Assembly (NCBI RefSeq): GCF_000307165.1
Contig: NC_018704.1
Span: 2,356,001-2,420,000 of the forward strand
DNA: 64,000 nt
From: Amphibacillus xylanus NBRC 15112
Lineage (GTDB): Bacteria; Bacillota; Bacilli; Bacillales; Amphibacillaceae
Direction: 5' to 3'
This document shows, in pieces, positions 17,645 through 27,480 of the stretch. The notes beneath the pieces are model-generated. The model was not told the DNA's origin. It made no database searches and saw only the letters and a program-made list of their open reading frames with translations. The position numbers and the translations under genes were made by a program. Position 1 is the stretch's first letter, and every line of letters begins with the position of its first letter.

Positions 17645-18898
17645 ATGGACAAGAATACCACAAAATCTACAATTAGTGAACTAATTAAACTGATTAATGA
17701 ACGAACATTTTTAGAGTTAAGCAACGGCATGGATATCGATAAGTATGTCAAAAAGCTGACGGCTTACCGATTCTTTCAACTCATGATCATGGCACAAATT
17801 TATGAAATTAAAAGTTTAACAAGTGTTTCGAAACAAACGAAAGATAAGCAAGACATGAAACGACAATTAGCGTTTGAAAGTATCAGTACGTCTCAATTGT
17901 CTCGAAAATTAAGTCAATTACCATCTGTACTATTCGAGAATACTTTCTTATATTTAACAAATAAAATCCAACTGAAAATGTCTTATTCGTCACCACTTAT
18001 TCGTCATATTACCCGTTTAAAAGTGATTGATTCAACGACAATGAGCATGTGTCTTAGCCAATATCCTTGGGCGACATTTCGAAAGACGAAAGCAGGTGTT
18101 CGACTACATGCGAGAGTCGTTGTTACCAAAGATGACACGATACCTGATCGAGCGAAGTTATTACCAGCGATCCATTCGGACCGCTCACAAATGGACGAAT
18201 TAATCGATACTGATTTAGACACCATTTACTTATTTGATCGAGGTTACATCGACTATAAGCAATTTGAAAAGCTTTGTCTTTCGGAAACACAATTTTTGAC
18301 ACGGCTCAAAAAGAATGCTGAAATCGAAGTCCTTTCAGAACAAGTTCCTGATCCAGATCAGCTTATTTTTAAAGACCAAGATGTCTATTTAGGTAACGAC
18401 GTATCTGGAACGAAAATGAGTCAGCCACTACGATTAATTGAAACAGAAGACGCCGAAGGCAACAGCGTTACGATTGTAACAAATTGTTTTGGGCTATCCG
18501 CCAAAGAAATTGGTGATCTCTATCGTTATCGCTGGAAAATAGAAACGTTTTTCAAATGGATGAAACAACATTTAAAACTAAAAACATTTTATGGTAAAAG
18601 TCAAAATGCGGTTTACAATCAAATCTGGATTGCCTTAATTACTTACTGTTTAACCGTTTTAATCCAACATAATACGGGTCACAGTGGCCAGCTTCTCGAT
18701 GTCAAAAAAACGTTGGAGAATCTGTTGTTCGAAAGTTACGAGACGTTTGTCAAAGCATTGTTTCGCCCACCTACACGCACTTCGAAAGGCCGACGGAAAT
18801 ATGATTTTGAACACGAATTTCGCATCCTTATGAAACAATACAGCGAAGGCGAGGTGGATCACTTAGATACACTTGATTTTGACCCATTGTTTGTTTAA
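17645..18898 (+). CDS. IS4-family transposase
   Basis: The ATG at 17645 has AAGGAG eight bases upstream, so it is preferred to the TTG at 17603. 417 residues with an RNase-H DDE fold: KVIDSTTMSMCL (first Asp), YLFDRGYIDY (second Asp) and YRYRWKIETFFKWMKQHLKL, the IS4 Y-x2-R-x3-E-x6-K signature. The frame is intact, unlike most other transposases here. Possible terminal inverted repeats are TAGCTCTGTCCAAAT (17607-17621) and its partner at 18917-18933, but this is uncertain. It lies between the ABC operon and the regulator unit and may separate them. Confidence 0.88.
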   Translation: MDKNTTKSTISELIKLINERTFLELSNGMDIDKYVKKLTAYRFFQLMIMAQIYEIKSLTSVSKQTKDKQDMKRQLAFESISTSQLSRKLSQLPSVLFENTFLYLTNKIQLKMSYSSPLIRHITRLKVIDSTTMSMCLSQYPWATFRKTKAGVRLHARVVVTKDDTIPDRAKLLPAIHSDRSQMDELIDTDLDTIYLFDRGYIDYKQFEKLCLSETQFLTRLKKNAEIEVLSEQVPDPDQLIFKDQDVYLGNDVSGTKMSQPLRLIETEDAEGNSVTIVTNCFGLSAKEIGDLYRYRWKIETFFKWMKQHLKLKTFYGKSQNAVYNQIWIALITYCLTVLIQHNTGHSGQLLDVKKTLENLLFESYETFVKALFRPPTRTSKGRRKYDFEHEFRILMKQYSEGEVDHLDTLDFDPLFV

Positions 18899-19278
18899 TA
18901 AATAATTATATTCCAAATTGTGGATAAGAGCTACTCTTCGTTCACTGTTCACTTTTTTTAATTTAAAAACAAAATGAAGATGGTAAATTTTAACTTCAAG
19001 TAACTTAAGAGTAATTTATTGATTTGACAAGTGAACAACACTTTTATGCAACGCTAATGAGTCATAATAAATTAAATTAGGTTGTTATTAAGCGATTATT
19101 AGGTTATCACCTTCTTCTTTCTTCTTTCCCGAACTACTTTATCCTAAACTTATTTAACTTGAGGATAAAAGATAAACAATTAGGTTCATATTTCATCTTG
19201 TTAATTGATTGATAATTCCGTACAACAAAAAAAATAGAGCACAGTTACACGCTCTAGGTAAGTATTTGCATCTCCGAT
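18899..19278 (-). terminator. Intergenic stretch with terminator of the regulator unit
   Basis: The terminator is at 19224-19256: TAGAGC (19235-19240) pairs with GCTCTA (19251-19256), followed on the minus strand by a run of eight T. It ends the LacI-YesL unit. A half operator (TTAGGTTATC, about 19099-19108) lies upstream. No gene is seen in the rest. Confidence 0.75.
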
Positions 19279-19863
19279 TTAATTATGCAGTTTCTTAGGG
19301 AATACATAGACAACCATTAGTCCAAATAACAGCGGTGATAAGACAATAAATAAAATAAGATTATAAAAAGCTAACCATAACATCAATACAAATAAAACAA
19401 CAATTGATACGGTAATACTCAAATTTTTAACCACACTGACAAACCCTAATGCAAACGAAGTCTTGATTTCGTTTGTTTTAAAAGCAAAATAAAAAGTTGC
19501 ATAACTAACCGTCGTATATAGCAACAATGAAAAGTAACTAACGATTCCGATCCATATCCAATTCGCCTCAGCTTTATACAAAAAGAAGATTACTGTTGCT
19601 AATAAAATGAACATAAAGCTAATTAAGAACGAACTCAATTTATGATGTTGATATTTTTTATAGTTTTGTTGATAGACCTGTTTCAATTCTGATTCAGCAT
19701 ATTCTGGATTTTGCTTCATATGATCGAGCGTTAAATATAAAGCGACTAACGCTGGAATAAGGGCATAGATAAATATCCCCTTCAATAAACCGAGCCAGAA
19801 ATAAAAACTTACTAGCATATAATGGTACAACTTAATGACGAGTCCTGCTATTTTATTATTCAA
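19279..19863 (-). CDS. YesL-like membrane protein (DUF624)
   Basis: The frame opens at 19890; TTG 19863 with GAAGGTGAT upstream gives the start NNKIAGLVIKLYHYMLVSFYFWLGLLKG, typical of the YesL/DUF624 family. About 194 residues with four to five membrane segments (roughly 10-40, 75-95, 100-120, 145-190). DUF624 genes are common beside sugar ABC importers in Firmicutes, but their function is not established. Follows the LacI regulator gene by about 50 bp and ends at a strong terminator. Confidence 0.8.
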   Translation of the reverse strand: MNNKIAGLVIKLYHYMLVSFYFWLGLLKGIFIYALIPALVALYLTLDHMKQNPEYAESELKQVYQQNYKKYQHHKLSSFLISFMFILLATVIFFLYKAEANWIWIGIVSYFSLLLYTTVSYATFYFAFKTNEIKTSFALGFVSVVKNLSITVSIVVLFVLMLWLAFYNLILFIVLSPLLFGLMVVYVFPKKLHN

Positions 19864-19911
19864 ACAATCACCTTCATTCATATCAAACAAAAGCTAAGAA
19901 GGATGAATGAT

Positions 19912-20931
19912 TCACTCATCTCGTCCTAGCTTTTTAACGGAATTCCGCTTAATTATATTTCCTTTTACCGACATACGGCCATAACGTTTATTCTCCCCTT
20001 GAACCTTCCTGACAATTAACCGAACAGCTTGCTTGACCATCTCATCAACATCAACGTCTACTGTCGTCAATTGCGGATTAGTAATTGTCGCATAGATGTC
20101 ATTATCAAAACCTACAACGGAAAAATCTTCAGGAACTCGATAACCGATATCATTTAGTTTACTAACTAATTCATGGGCTACTTGATCACAATTACAAACA
20201 AAAGCTGTTGGTAATTGTTCAGGGAGATTAAACTCAATAAATTTACCCTTCTCATCACGATCGTTAATAATAAATTCATCATTTAACTTTATATGGTGCT
20301 CCAATAATGATTTATAATAGCCTAAGAACCGATCCTGAATACTACTTGTAGAATACAGATTTCCGACGTAACCGATTTCTTGATGCCCTTCAGCTATTAA
20401 GTAGTTCGTAATGTCATAAGCCCCATAAAAGTTATCTGTTATAACAGAATCAATTTCATCGTGTTCATCATAAAAGTCGAGAAAAACAATTGGCATATCA
20501 ATTTCTTTGACAACTTTAATATAATCACTCGTTAGTTGCCCAAGAAATATAATGCCATCAACCTTCTTCTCTTGATAAATTTTCGGCAAATTCAGTGCCT
20601 CTTCATCTTCATTCGATAATATATTCATAATACCATAGTAGCCATAGCCCTCTAAGGTAGTCGTTATTTTTTGATAGGCTCTAAAGTAAACAGATTGAGA
20701 AATCCCACCCGAAAAACGCTCAGGCATTATAATACCAATGTTATATGACATTCCATTTTTCATCGATTTAGCCATGGTATTATAGCGGTAACCCATTTCA
20801 TCAGCTAATCGTTTAATCTTTTCTTTTAACTTATCACTGACGCCATCCTTATCATTTAAGGCTTTTGACACAGTAACACTGCTGACCCCAATTCGATCAG
20901 CTATATCCTTCATTGTTACATTTTTCTTCAC
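19912..20931 (-). CDS. LacI-family transcriptional regulator
   Basis: 339 residues. N-terminal helix-turn-helix VTMKDIADRIGVSSVTVSKALNDKDGVSDKLKEKI, the LacI hinge region, and a periplasmic-binding-like effector domain (DGIIFLGQLTSD, VDVDVDEMVKQAVRLI). GTG start. The four palindromic sites in the locus close to TTAGGTTATCGATAA are the best candidates for its operators, since no other LacI-type regulator is encoded here. The inducer is probably a manno-oligosaccharide or Man-Glc (inference). Confidence 0.92.
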   Translation of the reverse strand: MKKNVTMKDIADRIGVSSVTVSKALNDKDGVSDKLKEKIKRLADEMGYRYNTMAKSMKNGMSYNIGIIMPERFSGGISQSVYFRAYQKITTTLEGYGYYGIMNILSNEDEEALNLPKIYQEKKVDGIIFLGQLTSDYIKVVKEIDMPIVFLDFYDEHDEIDSVITDNFYGAYDITNYLIAEGHQEIGYVGNLYSTSSIQDRFLGYYKSLLEHHIKLNDEFIINDRDEKGKFIEFNLPEQLPTAFVCNCDQVAHELVSKLNDIGYRVPEDFSVVGFDNDIYATITNPQLTTVDVDVDEMVKQAVRLIVRKVQGENKRYGRMSVKGNIIKRNSVKKLGRDE

Positions 20932-20981
20932 GACTTACCATTTCCCATCTCTCCACATCTGTAATAAACGTGCTTTTTATT

Positions 20982-21023
20982 AAAAAGCCGAACGATTAAT
21001 AAACTTAACTTAGTCGCTCGGCT
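20982..21023 (-). terminator. Rho-independent terminator after epimerase/GH130 unit
   Basis: AGCCGAACGA (20986-20995) pairs with TCGCTCGGCT (21014-21023), 9 of 10 positions, followed on the minus strand by TTTTTAATA. It lies between the GH130 gene and the LacI gene. Confidence 0.8.
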
Positions 21024-21211
21024 AAACTAACTGAACTTTTAACTTAATTCTACCAAAAGAAGTTTATGTTAGCAATGATGATAGCAAAATAAGTTGTATT
21101 TTGTCAGTGGCTTTATCATAATTTTCTAAGAGATCAGATTTATTTAAGTCGTGATCTGTAAATTACCACTTTAACCAAAAGTTTGTTCGTTAATACACTG
21201 CAATTCAAATG

Positions 21212-22393
21212 TTATTTTGTTTGCTCTAGTAATGCTTCGTTTTGCTCAATTAGTTGTTTTCTTTGTTCAGCGTTCTCAATTGATCTGAATGGATCTGCTG
21301 GTGTATTAAATGTGTAGTCGACTAATTTATCAATTGTTGTCGTTGCCACATGTGTCCGCGTATCACTTGAAGCATAATAAATAAATACTTCATCATTATC
21401 ATTTACAATCGCTCCGTTACAGAAAATAACGTTTGAAACATCCCCTACACGCTCATCATCGTAAGGCGCAATAAAATGTCCACCTGGTTCAGCGATCACT
21501 TTTTTCGGATCAGCTAAGTCAGTAGCAAATGTATAAAGCACATAACGTAGACCGTCTGCCGTATTTCTTACACCATGAGCAATATGAATCCAACCTCTGT
21601 CCGTTTTAATCGGAGCAGGACCTTGACCATTCTTTGCTTCATAAACAGTATGATATTTTCTCTCATGCAAGACAATTTCCTCATCAATTACTGGATTTTC
21701 AATATCATCGCAGACCCCAAATGCAATCCCGCCACCAGTACCCGTTGAAATAAAACCATCTTGTGGGCGAGTATAGAAAGCATACTTTCCATCAACAAAT
21801 TCTGGATGTAAAACAACATTACGTTGTTGTGGAGAAGGTGTTTTAATATTCGGTAGTCGTTCCCATGTTTTTAAGTCTTTTGTTCTTACTAGAGCCGCTT
21901 GAGCAACTGCACTAGATGTATCTGATGCCGAAACATCTGGATCTTTACTTTCAGAACAATAAATACCATAAATATGGCCATCTTCATGCTTTACAAGGCG
22001 CATATCGTACATATTCGTTTCTTCTTTATCGATATCTTCCCAAGTTAATGGTGTACCAATAAATCTGAAATTATCAATGCCATTATCACTCACAGCAAGT
22101 GTGAAAATTGACTTACGATCTAACCCCTCCGTACGAACAACTAAATAGTATTTGCCTTCAAAATAAATTGCACCCGCATTAAATGTCGAGTTAATACCAA
22201 GTCGCTCTTGGAAATTTGGGTTAGTTTCTTTATTCAAATCAAAACGCCAATGGATCGGTACATGATGACGAGTCACAACTGGATATTGGTAACGGTCATA
22301 AACCCCATTATAAAATTGCTGATCTTTTTTATTTTTCCTTGTAATTAGCTTCTCTTGCTCTTCTAATAGTTGATAATATTTATTGTGGATCAT
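21212..22393 (-). CDS. 4-O-beta-D-mannosyl-D-glucose phosphorylase (GH130_1)
   Basis: Start [17 protein letters not shown] at 22393, with GAGAGG upstream; it overlaps the end of the epimerase gene by about 14 bases. About 393 residues. Family features: [65 protein letters not shown] with the catalytic Asp, and GGGIAFG. The long N-terminal helix segment and NAGA fit subfamily 1, which splits Man-Glc into mannose-1-phosphate and glucose. The neighbouring epimerase makes Man-Glc from mannobiose, which supports the assignment strongly. Confidence 0.92.
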   Translation of the reverse strand: MIHNKYYQLLEEQEKLITRKNKKDQQFYNGVYDRYQYPVVTRHHVPIHWRFDLNKETNPNFQERLGINSTFNAGAIYFEGKYYLVVRTEGLDRKSIFTLAVSDNGIDNFRFIGTPLTWEDIDKEETNMYDMRLVKHEDGHIYGIYCSESKDPDVSASDTSSAVAQAALVRTKDLKTWERLPNIKTPSPQQRNVVLHPEFVDGKYAFYTRPQDGFISTGTGGGIAFGVCDDIENPVIDEEIVLHERKYHTVYEAKNGQGPAPIKTDRGWIHIAHGVRNTADGLRYVLYTFATDLADPKKVIAEPGGHFIAPYDDERVGDVSNVIFCNGAIVNDNDEVFIYYASSDTRTHVATTTIDKLVDYTFNTPADPFRSIENAEQRKQLIEQNEALLEQTK

Positions 22394-23558
22394 TTTTATC
22401 CATCCTCTCAATTAATTCTAATGCCATCCGTGCATTGTGATATGATGCTTTCCATGGTTCAACTAAATCTCTTGCAGTCGGTGTTCCATCCGGCTCAATT
22501 GACCAATACCACTCACCACCTGGACGCGGATCATGAATGGACGCTTTAATGTAATTCCATAGTCCGTCAATTCGATCTAAAAATACGTGATCTCCTGTTC
22601 GCTGATAGGCATTATAGAAGCCAACAATCGCTTCTGCCTGAACCCACCAAACACGCGTATAGTCTAACTTCCCATTTTCCTCCTCATTAATCAATGAACC
22701 ATCTGGTTGCATCGCATAATTAGAGATATTGTAGGAAATATCAATAATCATCTGATGATATTGTTCGTTTTCAATACCTAATGTACGAATCGTATCATCC
22801 ATGAGCCATGCCGCCTCTATATCATGACCAAATGATTTCAAATCAATAATACTATTCCATTGCTTATCAAAAAATACACCTAAAAAATGCGTATCATTTT
22901 GATAAATTTTTTCATAATGAATTTGTAACAACGCTTCTAATCGTGCCTTTAGTTCTGGAGTTGGATAAGCTTTATATAAATTCGTATAGGCTTCCAAAAT
23001 ATGAATGTGTGTGTTCATCGTGATTTCAGCGATCACACCGTTTTCACTTAACATTTCATTTGGAACCTCTTCCCACTCACGATTAAACTCTTCTTTATAA
23101 GCTTGGCTTGCTTGATCAAATCCAACTGTTTCCATTAACTCGTATATTTCTAATGCTAAATCAATCACTTCTTGTTTCTTCGTCACACGATAATATTCAC
23201 TCAATGCATAAACAGCAAATGATTGAGCGTAAATATGCTTGCGTGTATCTTTTGGTTGACCTTGATAATCTAACAACCAATAGATTCCTTTATACTCACG
23301 ATCAATTAACTTCTCTGTTAAAAACTGATACATATGATTGGCCATTTCAAGATATTGTTTATCTTTAGTCACACGATAAGCAGCTGAAAATGTCCATAAA
23401 AATCGTGTTGTTACGATGCCACCCTTATCAGCATTTTGGTCAACATTTAAATCAAAATCAACTCTCCCGTATAGACCGCCGTGCGTTTCATCCTTAAGTT
23501 TCATCCAAAAGGGTAAGATTCGTTCCGTTAATTCTCGTTCCATTTCTTCTCTAAGCAC
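22380..23558 (-). CDS. Cellobiose 2-epimerase (AGE superfamily)
   Basis: 392 residues, GTG start with AGGAGGGG six bases upstream. An (alpha/alpha)6-barrel protein: [99 protein letters not shown]. The conserved His residues of the three catalytic positions are present. Converts mannobiose to 4-O-mannosyl-glucose (and cellobiose to Glc-Man), which then goes to the GH130 phosphorylase encoded next. First gene of a two-gene operon. Confidence 0.92.
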   Translation of the reverse strand: MLREEMERELTERILPFWMKLKDETHGGLYGRVDFDLNVDQNADKGGIVTTRFLWTFSAAYRVTKDKQYLEMANHMYQFLTEKLIDREYKGIYWLLDYQGQPKDTRKHIYAQSFAVYALSEYYRVTKKQEVIDLALEIYELMETVGFDQASQAYKEEFNREWEEVPNEMLSENGVIAEITMNTHIHILEAYTNLYKAYPTPELKARLEALLQIHYEKIYQNDTHFLGVFFDKQWNSIIDLKSFGHDIEAAWLMDDTIRTLGIENEQYHQMIIDISYNISNYAMQPDGSLINEEENGKLDYTRVWWVQAEAIVGFYNAYQRTGDHVFLDRIDGLWNYIKASIHDPRPGGEWYWSIEPDGTPTARDLVEPWKASYHNARMALELIERMDKNDPQ

Positions 23559-23575
23559 GAAACCCCTCCTAACTT

Positions 23576-23634
23576 TTATTAGTTAATCGATAACCTAATA
23601 ATTTAATTCTAAGTAAATTTAACTAAACTGTCAA
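23576..23634 (-). promoter_or_regulatory. Promoter and operator of the epimerase/GH130 operon
   Basis: Minus strand: -35 TTGACA (23629-23634), 17-bp spacer, -10 TAGAAT (23606-23611). Just downstream lies a near-perfect 26-bp palindrome (23576-23601) centred on TCGA, with core TTAGGTTATCGATTAACTAA. It overlaps the expected transcription start, a classic repressor position. Best operator copy in the window. Confidence 0.8.
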
Positions 23635-23698
23635 CAGTAAGCGATTTCCTGTTTTAATTTCGCTTCTTTATTATTAGTATGCTAACAATTTCCGTTAC

Positions 23699-23738
23699 TA
23701 TAATGGAAATATAACACGTGGTAATGTAAGCGCTTATT
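23699..23738 (+). promoter_or_regulatory. Promoter of the PTS operon with cre-like site
   Basis: A perfect -10 TATAAT is at 23699-23704, but the position 17 bp upstream (AGTATG) is a poor -35, which fits an activator-dependent promoter such as one driven by the LicR-like protein encoded at 27481. A cre-like TGTAAGCGCTTATT (23725-23738) lies just downstream of the -10. Confidence 0.6.
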
Positions 23739-23790
23739 CCATAAAATCAAAGGTGAAAGGAATTTAATTATTTTAAATGGAGGTCATTCA

Positions 23791-24102
23791 ATGAAAAGAA
23801 TTTTATTAGCTTGCTCTTCAGGCATGTCAACAAGTCTATTAGTATCAAAAATGGAAGAAGAAGCAAAGGCACGTAATCTAGACGTCAAGATTTGGGCAGT
23901 CGCGCAAGACAAAGCGCCCGAAGATATGAAACAAGCAGACGTCCTGTTAATTGGCCCTCAAATGCGCTTTATGAAGAAAAAGTTTTCTAAAGTCGCCGAG
24001 GAGGTTGGTATTCCATTAGATGTAATTGATCCTGTTTCATATGGCAGAATTGATGGGAAGGCAGTTCTAGATGCCGCTTTAAATTTAATTGAGCAAGGAT
24101 AA
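23791..24102 (+). CDS. PTS lactose/cellobiose-family EIIB component
   Basis: 103 residues, full length for the family. The phosphocysteine loop LLACSSGMSTSLLVSKM is at residues 5-21, with Cys 8 the expected phosphorylation site. Clear ribosome site (GGAGG) upstream. First gene of a IIB-IIC-IIA-GH1 operon arranged like gmuB-gmuC-gmuA-gmuD of Bacillus subtilis, although gene order differs. Transfers phosphate to the incoming beta-linked disaccharide. Confidence 0.93.
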   Translation: MKRILLACSSGMSTSLLVSKMEEEAKARNLDVKIWAVAQDKAPEDMKQADVLLIGPQMRFMKKKFSKVAEEVGIPLDVIDPVSYGRIDGKAVLDAALNLIEQG

Positions 24103-24146
24103 TTTTAGTTAACCTAAATGGTTCAATCAAAAAAGAGGATTCTATC

Positions 24147-25439
24147 ATGAACAATGCTTTTATGGATAAGCTCGAAAACGTGCTTATGCCTGTTGCTGAC
24201 AAGTTAAATAACAATCGTTATTTAACCGCCTTACGGAATGGTTTTTTAGTTGCTTTACCACTGATTGTCTTTGGTTCTATTTTCGTCGTTATAGCAAACC
24301 TACCCTTTATTGATGGTTGGATCGGCGAGGAAGCTTATGCCACATTTCAAAATGCTTTAGGACCTGCCTCTGCCGCAACTCTGAGTATTATGGGACTATT
24401 CGTTATTTTAGGAATCGGTTATAAAATGGTCGAGGAAAGAGGGGGCGAATCAATTTATGGCGTAGCTGTTGCGCTCGGAGCTTTCTTAATTCTGACACCA
24501 CAAGTGTTAGATGAAACTTCAGGCGTTATCCCCACATCAGCACTTGGTGTACAGGGCTTATTCTTAGGAATCTTTACTGCTTTTATCGCAGCAGAGCTGT
24601 ATCAGTTTTTTGTGAGGAAAAAATTGACGATCAAAATGCCCGATGGTGTACCTGGGTCAGTTTCACGTTCTTTTAGCTCATTAATTCCGATTGCTTTCAC
24701 GTTAACGATCTTTTTAGTAGTACGAATCATCTTTAGCTATACACCTTTTGAAACAGTCCAAAACTTTATTTATACAATTATCCAAGAGCCGTTAACAGTT
24801 TTAGGAAGTGGTCTTCCAGCTACACTTGTTGCGATTTTATTAATTCAAATCTTTTGGTTCTTTGGTTTACACGGACAAATTATTATTAACTCGGTACTTG
24901 ACCCAATCTGATTTAGTTTAAATGATCAAAACTTCCAGGCTTTTCAAGCGGGTGAAGAATTACCAAATATCGTGACTAAGCAATTTATAGATACATTTAT
25001 TGTTGGTATTGGTGATTCTGGGATGACTTTAGCCGTTTTACTCGCAATTTTCATGATCGCAAAAAGTAGACAAATGCGTGAAATGGGTAAACTTGGGATC
25101 GGATCTGGTATTTTTAACGTAAATGAACCCGTCATTTTCGGTTTGCCGATTATTATGAATCCACTTGCGATCATTCCATGGTTGCTCGCACCAGTCGTCG
25201 TTGGTGCAGTCACTTATTTTGCCATGTCAATTGGATTCGCACCTAGGCCTGCAGGAGTGATTGTTCCATGGACGACACCTGCTCTATTAAGTGGTTACCT
25301 CGCAACGGGTAATAATATTATGGGTTCAGTGATGCAACTGATAAATATGGTGATTGTCTTTACGATTTGGTTCCCATTCCTTAAAATAATGGATAAACAG
25401 TATTATGAAAATGAACGAAGCGAGAAAATAGTAAGCTAA
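24147..25439 (+). pseudogene. PTS lactose/cellobiose-family EIIC permease with in-frame TGA
   Basis: The first part (24147-24911) encodes 254 residues with the family start MDKLENVLMPVADKLNNNRYLTALRNGF and ends HGQIIINSVLDPI-TGA. The frame continues unbroken after the stop (FSLNDQNFQAF to 25439), giving about 430 residues, the normal IIC length. In related permeases the codon after DPI/xPI is Trp, so TGG to TGA is the likely change. The stop falls in the conserved core after the GLHG substrate region, so the short product should not transport. Either the gene is dead, TGA is read through, or the base is a sequencing error. Confidence 0.9.
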
Positions 25440-25444
25440 TAAAG

Positions 25445-25625
25445 TGAAACTTCAATCAGTGCGGGCTTCACTGATTGTTAGTTGAACCAATCGGGCAGCT
25501 ACTGTCAGTTGATCTCCCACTTATGCCCCTTAGCTTCCATCGAATGCTTGAAGTGGGAGTCTTACTGACAGTTGCACTGCGATAAAAATTAAGGTGGGCT
25601 GGTTCCTTACCTCCCACCTTTTCAC
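25445..25625. repeat. Structured palindromic element between IIC and IIA genes
   Basis: Three stem sets: AATCAGTG/CACTGATT (25454-25476); nested ACTGTCAGT/ACTGACAGT (25501-25509 with 25564-25572) enclosing CTCCCACTT/AAGTGGGAG (25514-25522 with 25551-25559); and AAGGTGGG/CCCACCTT (25591-25598 with 25613-25620) followed by TTTT. No reading frame. The nested CTCCCACTT stem resembles the fold at 3513-3581 beside the tnpB relic, so this may be a tnpB-free relative of an IS200/IS605 end. The last hairpin could also attenuate transcription into IIA and GH1. Confidence 0.65.
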
Positions 25626-25658
25626 TTAATTAAAAACAGACATTATAGGAGGACAACT

Positions 25659-25967
25659 ATGGAATCAACGATAACTGAAACAGCATTTCAAATCATCTTA
25701 CATGCCGGAAACGGAAAAGCAAATGCGATGGAGGCAATTCAGGAGGCAAAATCAGGTGATTTTGAAGCAGCCGATAAAAAAATAACGGAAGCAAATATCG
25801 ATTTAAGAAAAGCACATCAATTTCAAACAAAATTACTTCAGGATGAAGCAAACGGTTCAGATAAAGAGATTACCATCATCTTAATTCACGCTCAAGATCA
25901 TTTAATGACGTCAATGACCGTTCGTGATTTAGCGATTGAAATGATCGATTTATACCGAAGATTATAG
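25659..25967 (+). CDS. PTS lactose/cellobiose-family EIIA component
   Basis: 102 residues, all helical. HAGNGKANAMEAIQEAKSGDFEAADKKITEA is the family core; the phosphorylated His is in ILIHAQDHLMTSMTVRDLAIEMI (around residue 76). AGGAGG upstream. Ends 12 bp before the GH1 gene and is probably co-translated with it. Intact, in contrast to its partner IIC. Confidence 0.92.
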   Translation: MESTITETAFQIILHAGNGKANAMEAIQEAKSGDFEAADKKITEANIDLRKAHQFQTKLLQDEANGSDKEITIILIHAQDHLMTSMTVRDLAIEMIDLYRRL

Positions 25968-25979
25968 GGAGGATCACTG

Positions 25980-27365
25980 ATGACATTAAACTACTCATTT
26001 CCAGAAAACTTTTGGTGGGGTAGCGCATCATCCGCTCCACAATCTGAAGGATCACATAATGGAATAAAAGGCAGAGATATTTGGGATCACTGGTACCAAA
26101 CAGAGCCTAACCGCTTTTTCGATCAAATTGGACCGAGTCAAACATCTGACTTTTTTATTCATTATCGACAAGATATCGAACGAATGAAGCGCATCGGCCA
26201 TAATAGCTTTAGGTTATCGATCTCATGGGCACGTCTGATCCCAGGCGGAACTGGTGAAGTCAATCAAGAAGCAGTGCAGTTTTACAATGATGTGATTAAT
26301 CAGTTACTCGCTCATAAAATTGAACCATTTGTTAACTTATTTCACTTCGATATGCCACTTGAATTACAAAACATTGGCGGTTGGGAAAATCGAAAAGTAA
26401 TTGACGCCTATACTAAGTACGCTGAGATTGCTTTTAATCTCTTTGGCGATCGGGTTAAAAAATGGTTTACCTTTAACGAACCTATCGTTCCTGTTGAGGG
26501 TGGATACTTATACGATTTTCACTATCCTAATATCATTGATTTCAAAAAGGCAATTCAAGTCGCTTATCATACGATGATCGCCCATAAACAGGCAGTGCAA
26601 ATCTATCATAAAAATCAGGATGGAGAGATTGGGATTATTTTAAATTTAACTCCCTCCTATCCACGGAGTCAACATCCAGCTGACTTAAAGGCAGCCAACA
26701 TTTGCGATTTGATTTTTAATCGAAGTTTTCTTGATCCCGCTGTTAAAGGGACATATCCACATGAATTGATTGAGCTTTTAGCTGACTATGATTTGTTGCC
26801 AGAAACAGAACCTGGTGATAATCAGCTAATTGAAAGTAATAAAATTGATCTTTTGGGCGTTAATTATTATCAGCCGAGGCGGGTAAAGGCCAAAGAGGAC
26901 TTACCAAATCCCGATAGTCCGATTATGCCCGAATGGTTCTTTAGTTATTATGAGATGCCTGGTCGAAAAATGAACATGTATCGTGGCTGGGAAATCTACG
27001 AAAAAGGAATCTATGATATTATGATTAACCTGAGGGATAACTACGATAACATCCGATCATTCATTTCAGAAAATGGGATGGGCGTTCAAGACGAAGAGCG
27101 CTTCTTAAAAAATGGTCAAATCGAAGACGATTATCGAATTGAGTTTATTAAAGAACATTTAAAATGGTTACACAAAGCTATCGAAGCTGGTTGCAATGTT
27201 AGAGGTTATCACCTATGGACATTTATCGACAATTGGTCTTGGATGAACGCTTATAAAAATCGTTACGGTTTTTACTCTGTCAATATCAAAACACAAGAAC
27301 GAACCGCAAAGAAAAGCGCCTACTGGTTTGCGGAAATTGCTAAGCAAAATGGATTTAACGATTAA
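25980..27365 (+). CDS. GH1 6-phospho-beta-glycosidase
   Basis: 461 residues. GH1 signatures: FPENFWWGSASSAPQSEG at the start, acid/base Glu in KWFTFNEPIVP (about 168), nucleophile Glu in SFISENGMG (about 362), and WTFIDNWSWMNAYKNRYGFYSV. The Lys and Tyr in NAYKNRYGF match the phosphate-binding pattern of 6-phospho enzymes. Cuts the phosphorylated disaccharide made by the PTS. In B. subtilis the GH1 of the gmu operon works on glucomannan-derived disaccharides; given this locus, 6-phospho-mannosyl or -glucosyl substrates are both possible. GGAGG overlaps the IIA stop region. Confidence 0.88.
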   Translation: MTLNYSFPENFWWGSASSAPQSEGSHNGIKGRDIWDHWYQTEPNRFFDQIGPSQTSDFFIHYRQDIERMKRIGHNSFRLSISWARLIPGGTGEVNQEAVQFYNDVINQLLAHKIEPFVNLFHFDMPLELQNIGGWENRKVIDAYTKYAEIAFNLFGDRVKKWFTFNEPIVPVEGGYLYDFHYPNIIDFKKAIQVAYHTMIAHKQAVQIYHKNQDGEIGIILNLTPSYPRSQHPADLKAANICDLIFNRSFLDPAVKGTYPHELIELLADYDLLPETEPGDNQLIESNKIDLLGVNYYQPRRVKAKEDLPNPDSPIMPEWFFSYYEMPGRKMNMYRGWEIYEKGIYDIMINLRDNYDNIRSFISENGMGVQDEERFLKNGQIEDDYRIEFIKEHLKWLHKAIEAGCNVRGYHLWTFIDNWSWMNAYKNRYGFYSVNIKTQERTAKKSAYWFAEIAKQNGFND

Positions 27366-27375
27366 TTCCATATTT

Positions 27376-27409
27376 AATGAGCGTAGTGATTATTTTTACT
27401 ACGCTCATT
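27376..27409 (+). terminator. Stem-loop after GH1 gene
   Basis: AATGAGCGTAGT (27376-27387) pairs perfectly with ACTACGCTCATT (27398-27409). The T-run after it is weak, but position at the end of the PTS operon suggests termination or mRNA stabilisation. Confidence 0.65.
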
Positions 27410-27480
27410 CGCCTATCTTATAACTGATAACATTTAATCATAGCAGTAGATTGAGAGGTCAAAAAGGAAGTGACGGTTCA

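Noticed and set aside
25591-25625. RAT-type antiterminator site for a BglG protein
   Set aside because: The regulator of this locus has N-terminal winged-helix DNA-binding domains, not a CAT RNA-binding domain, so an RNA antiterminator target is not expected.
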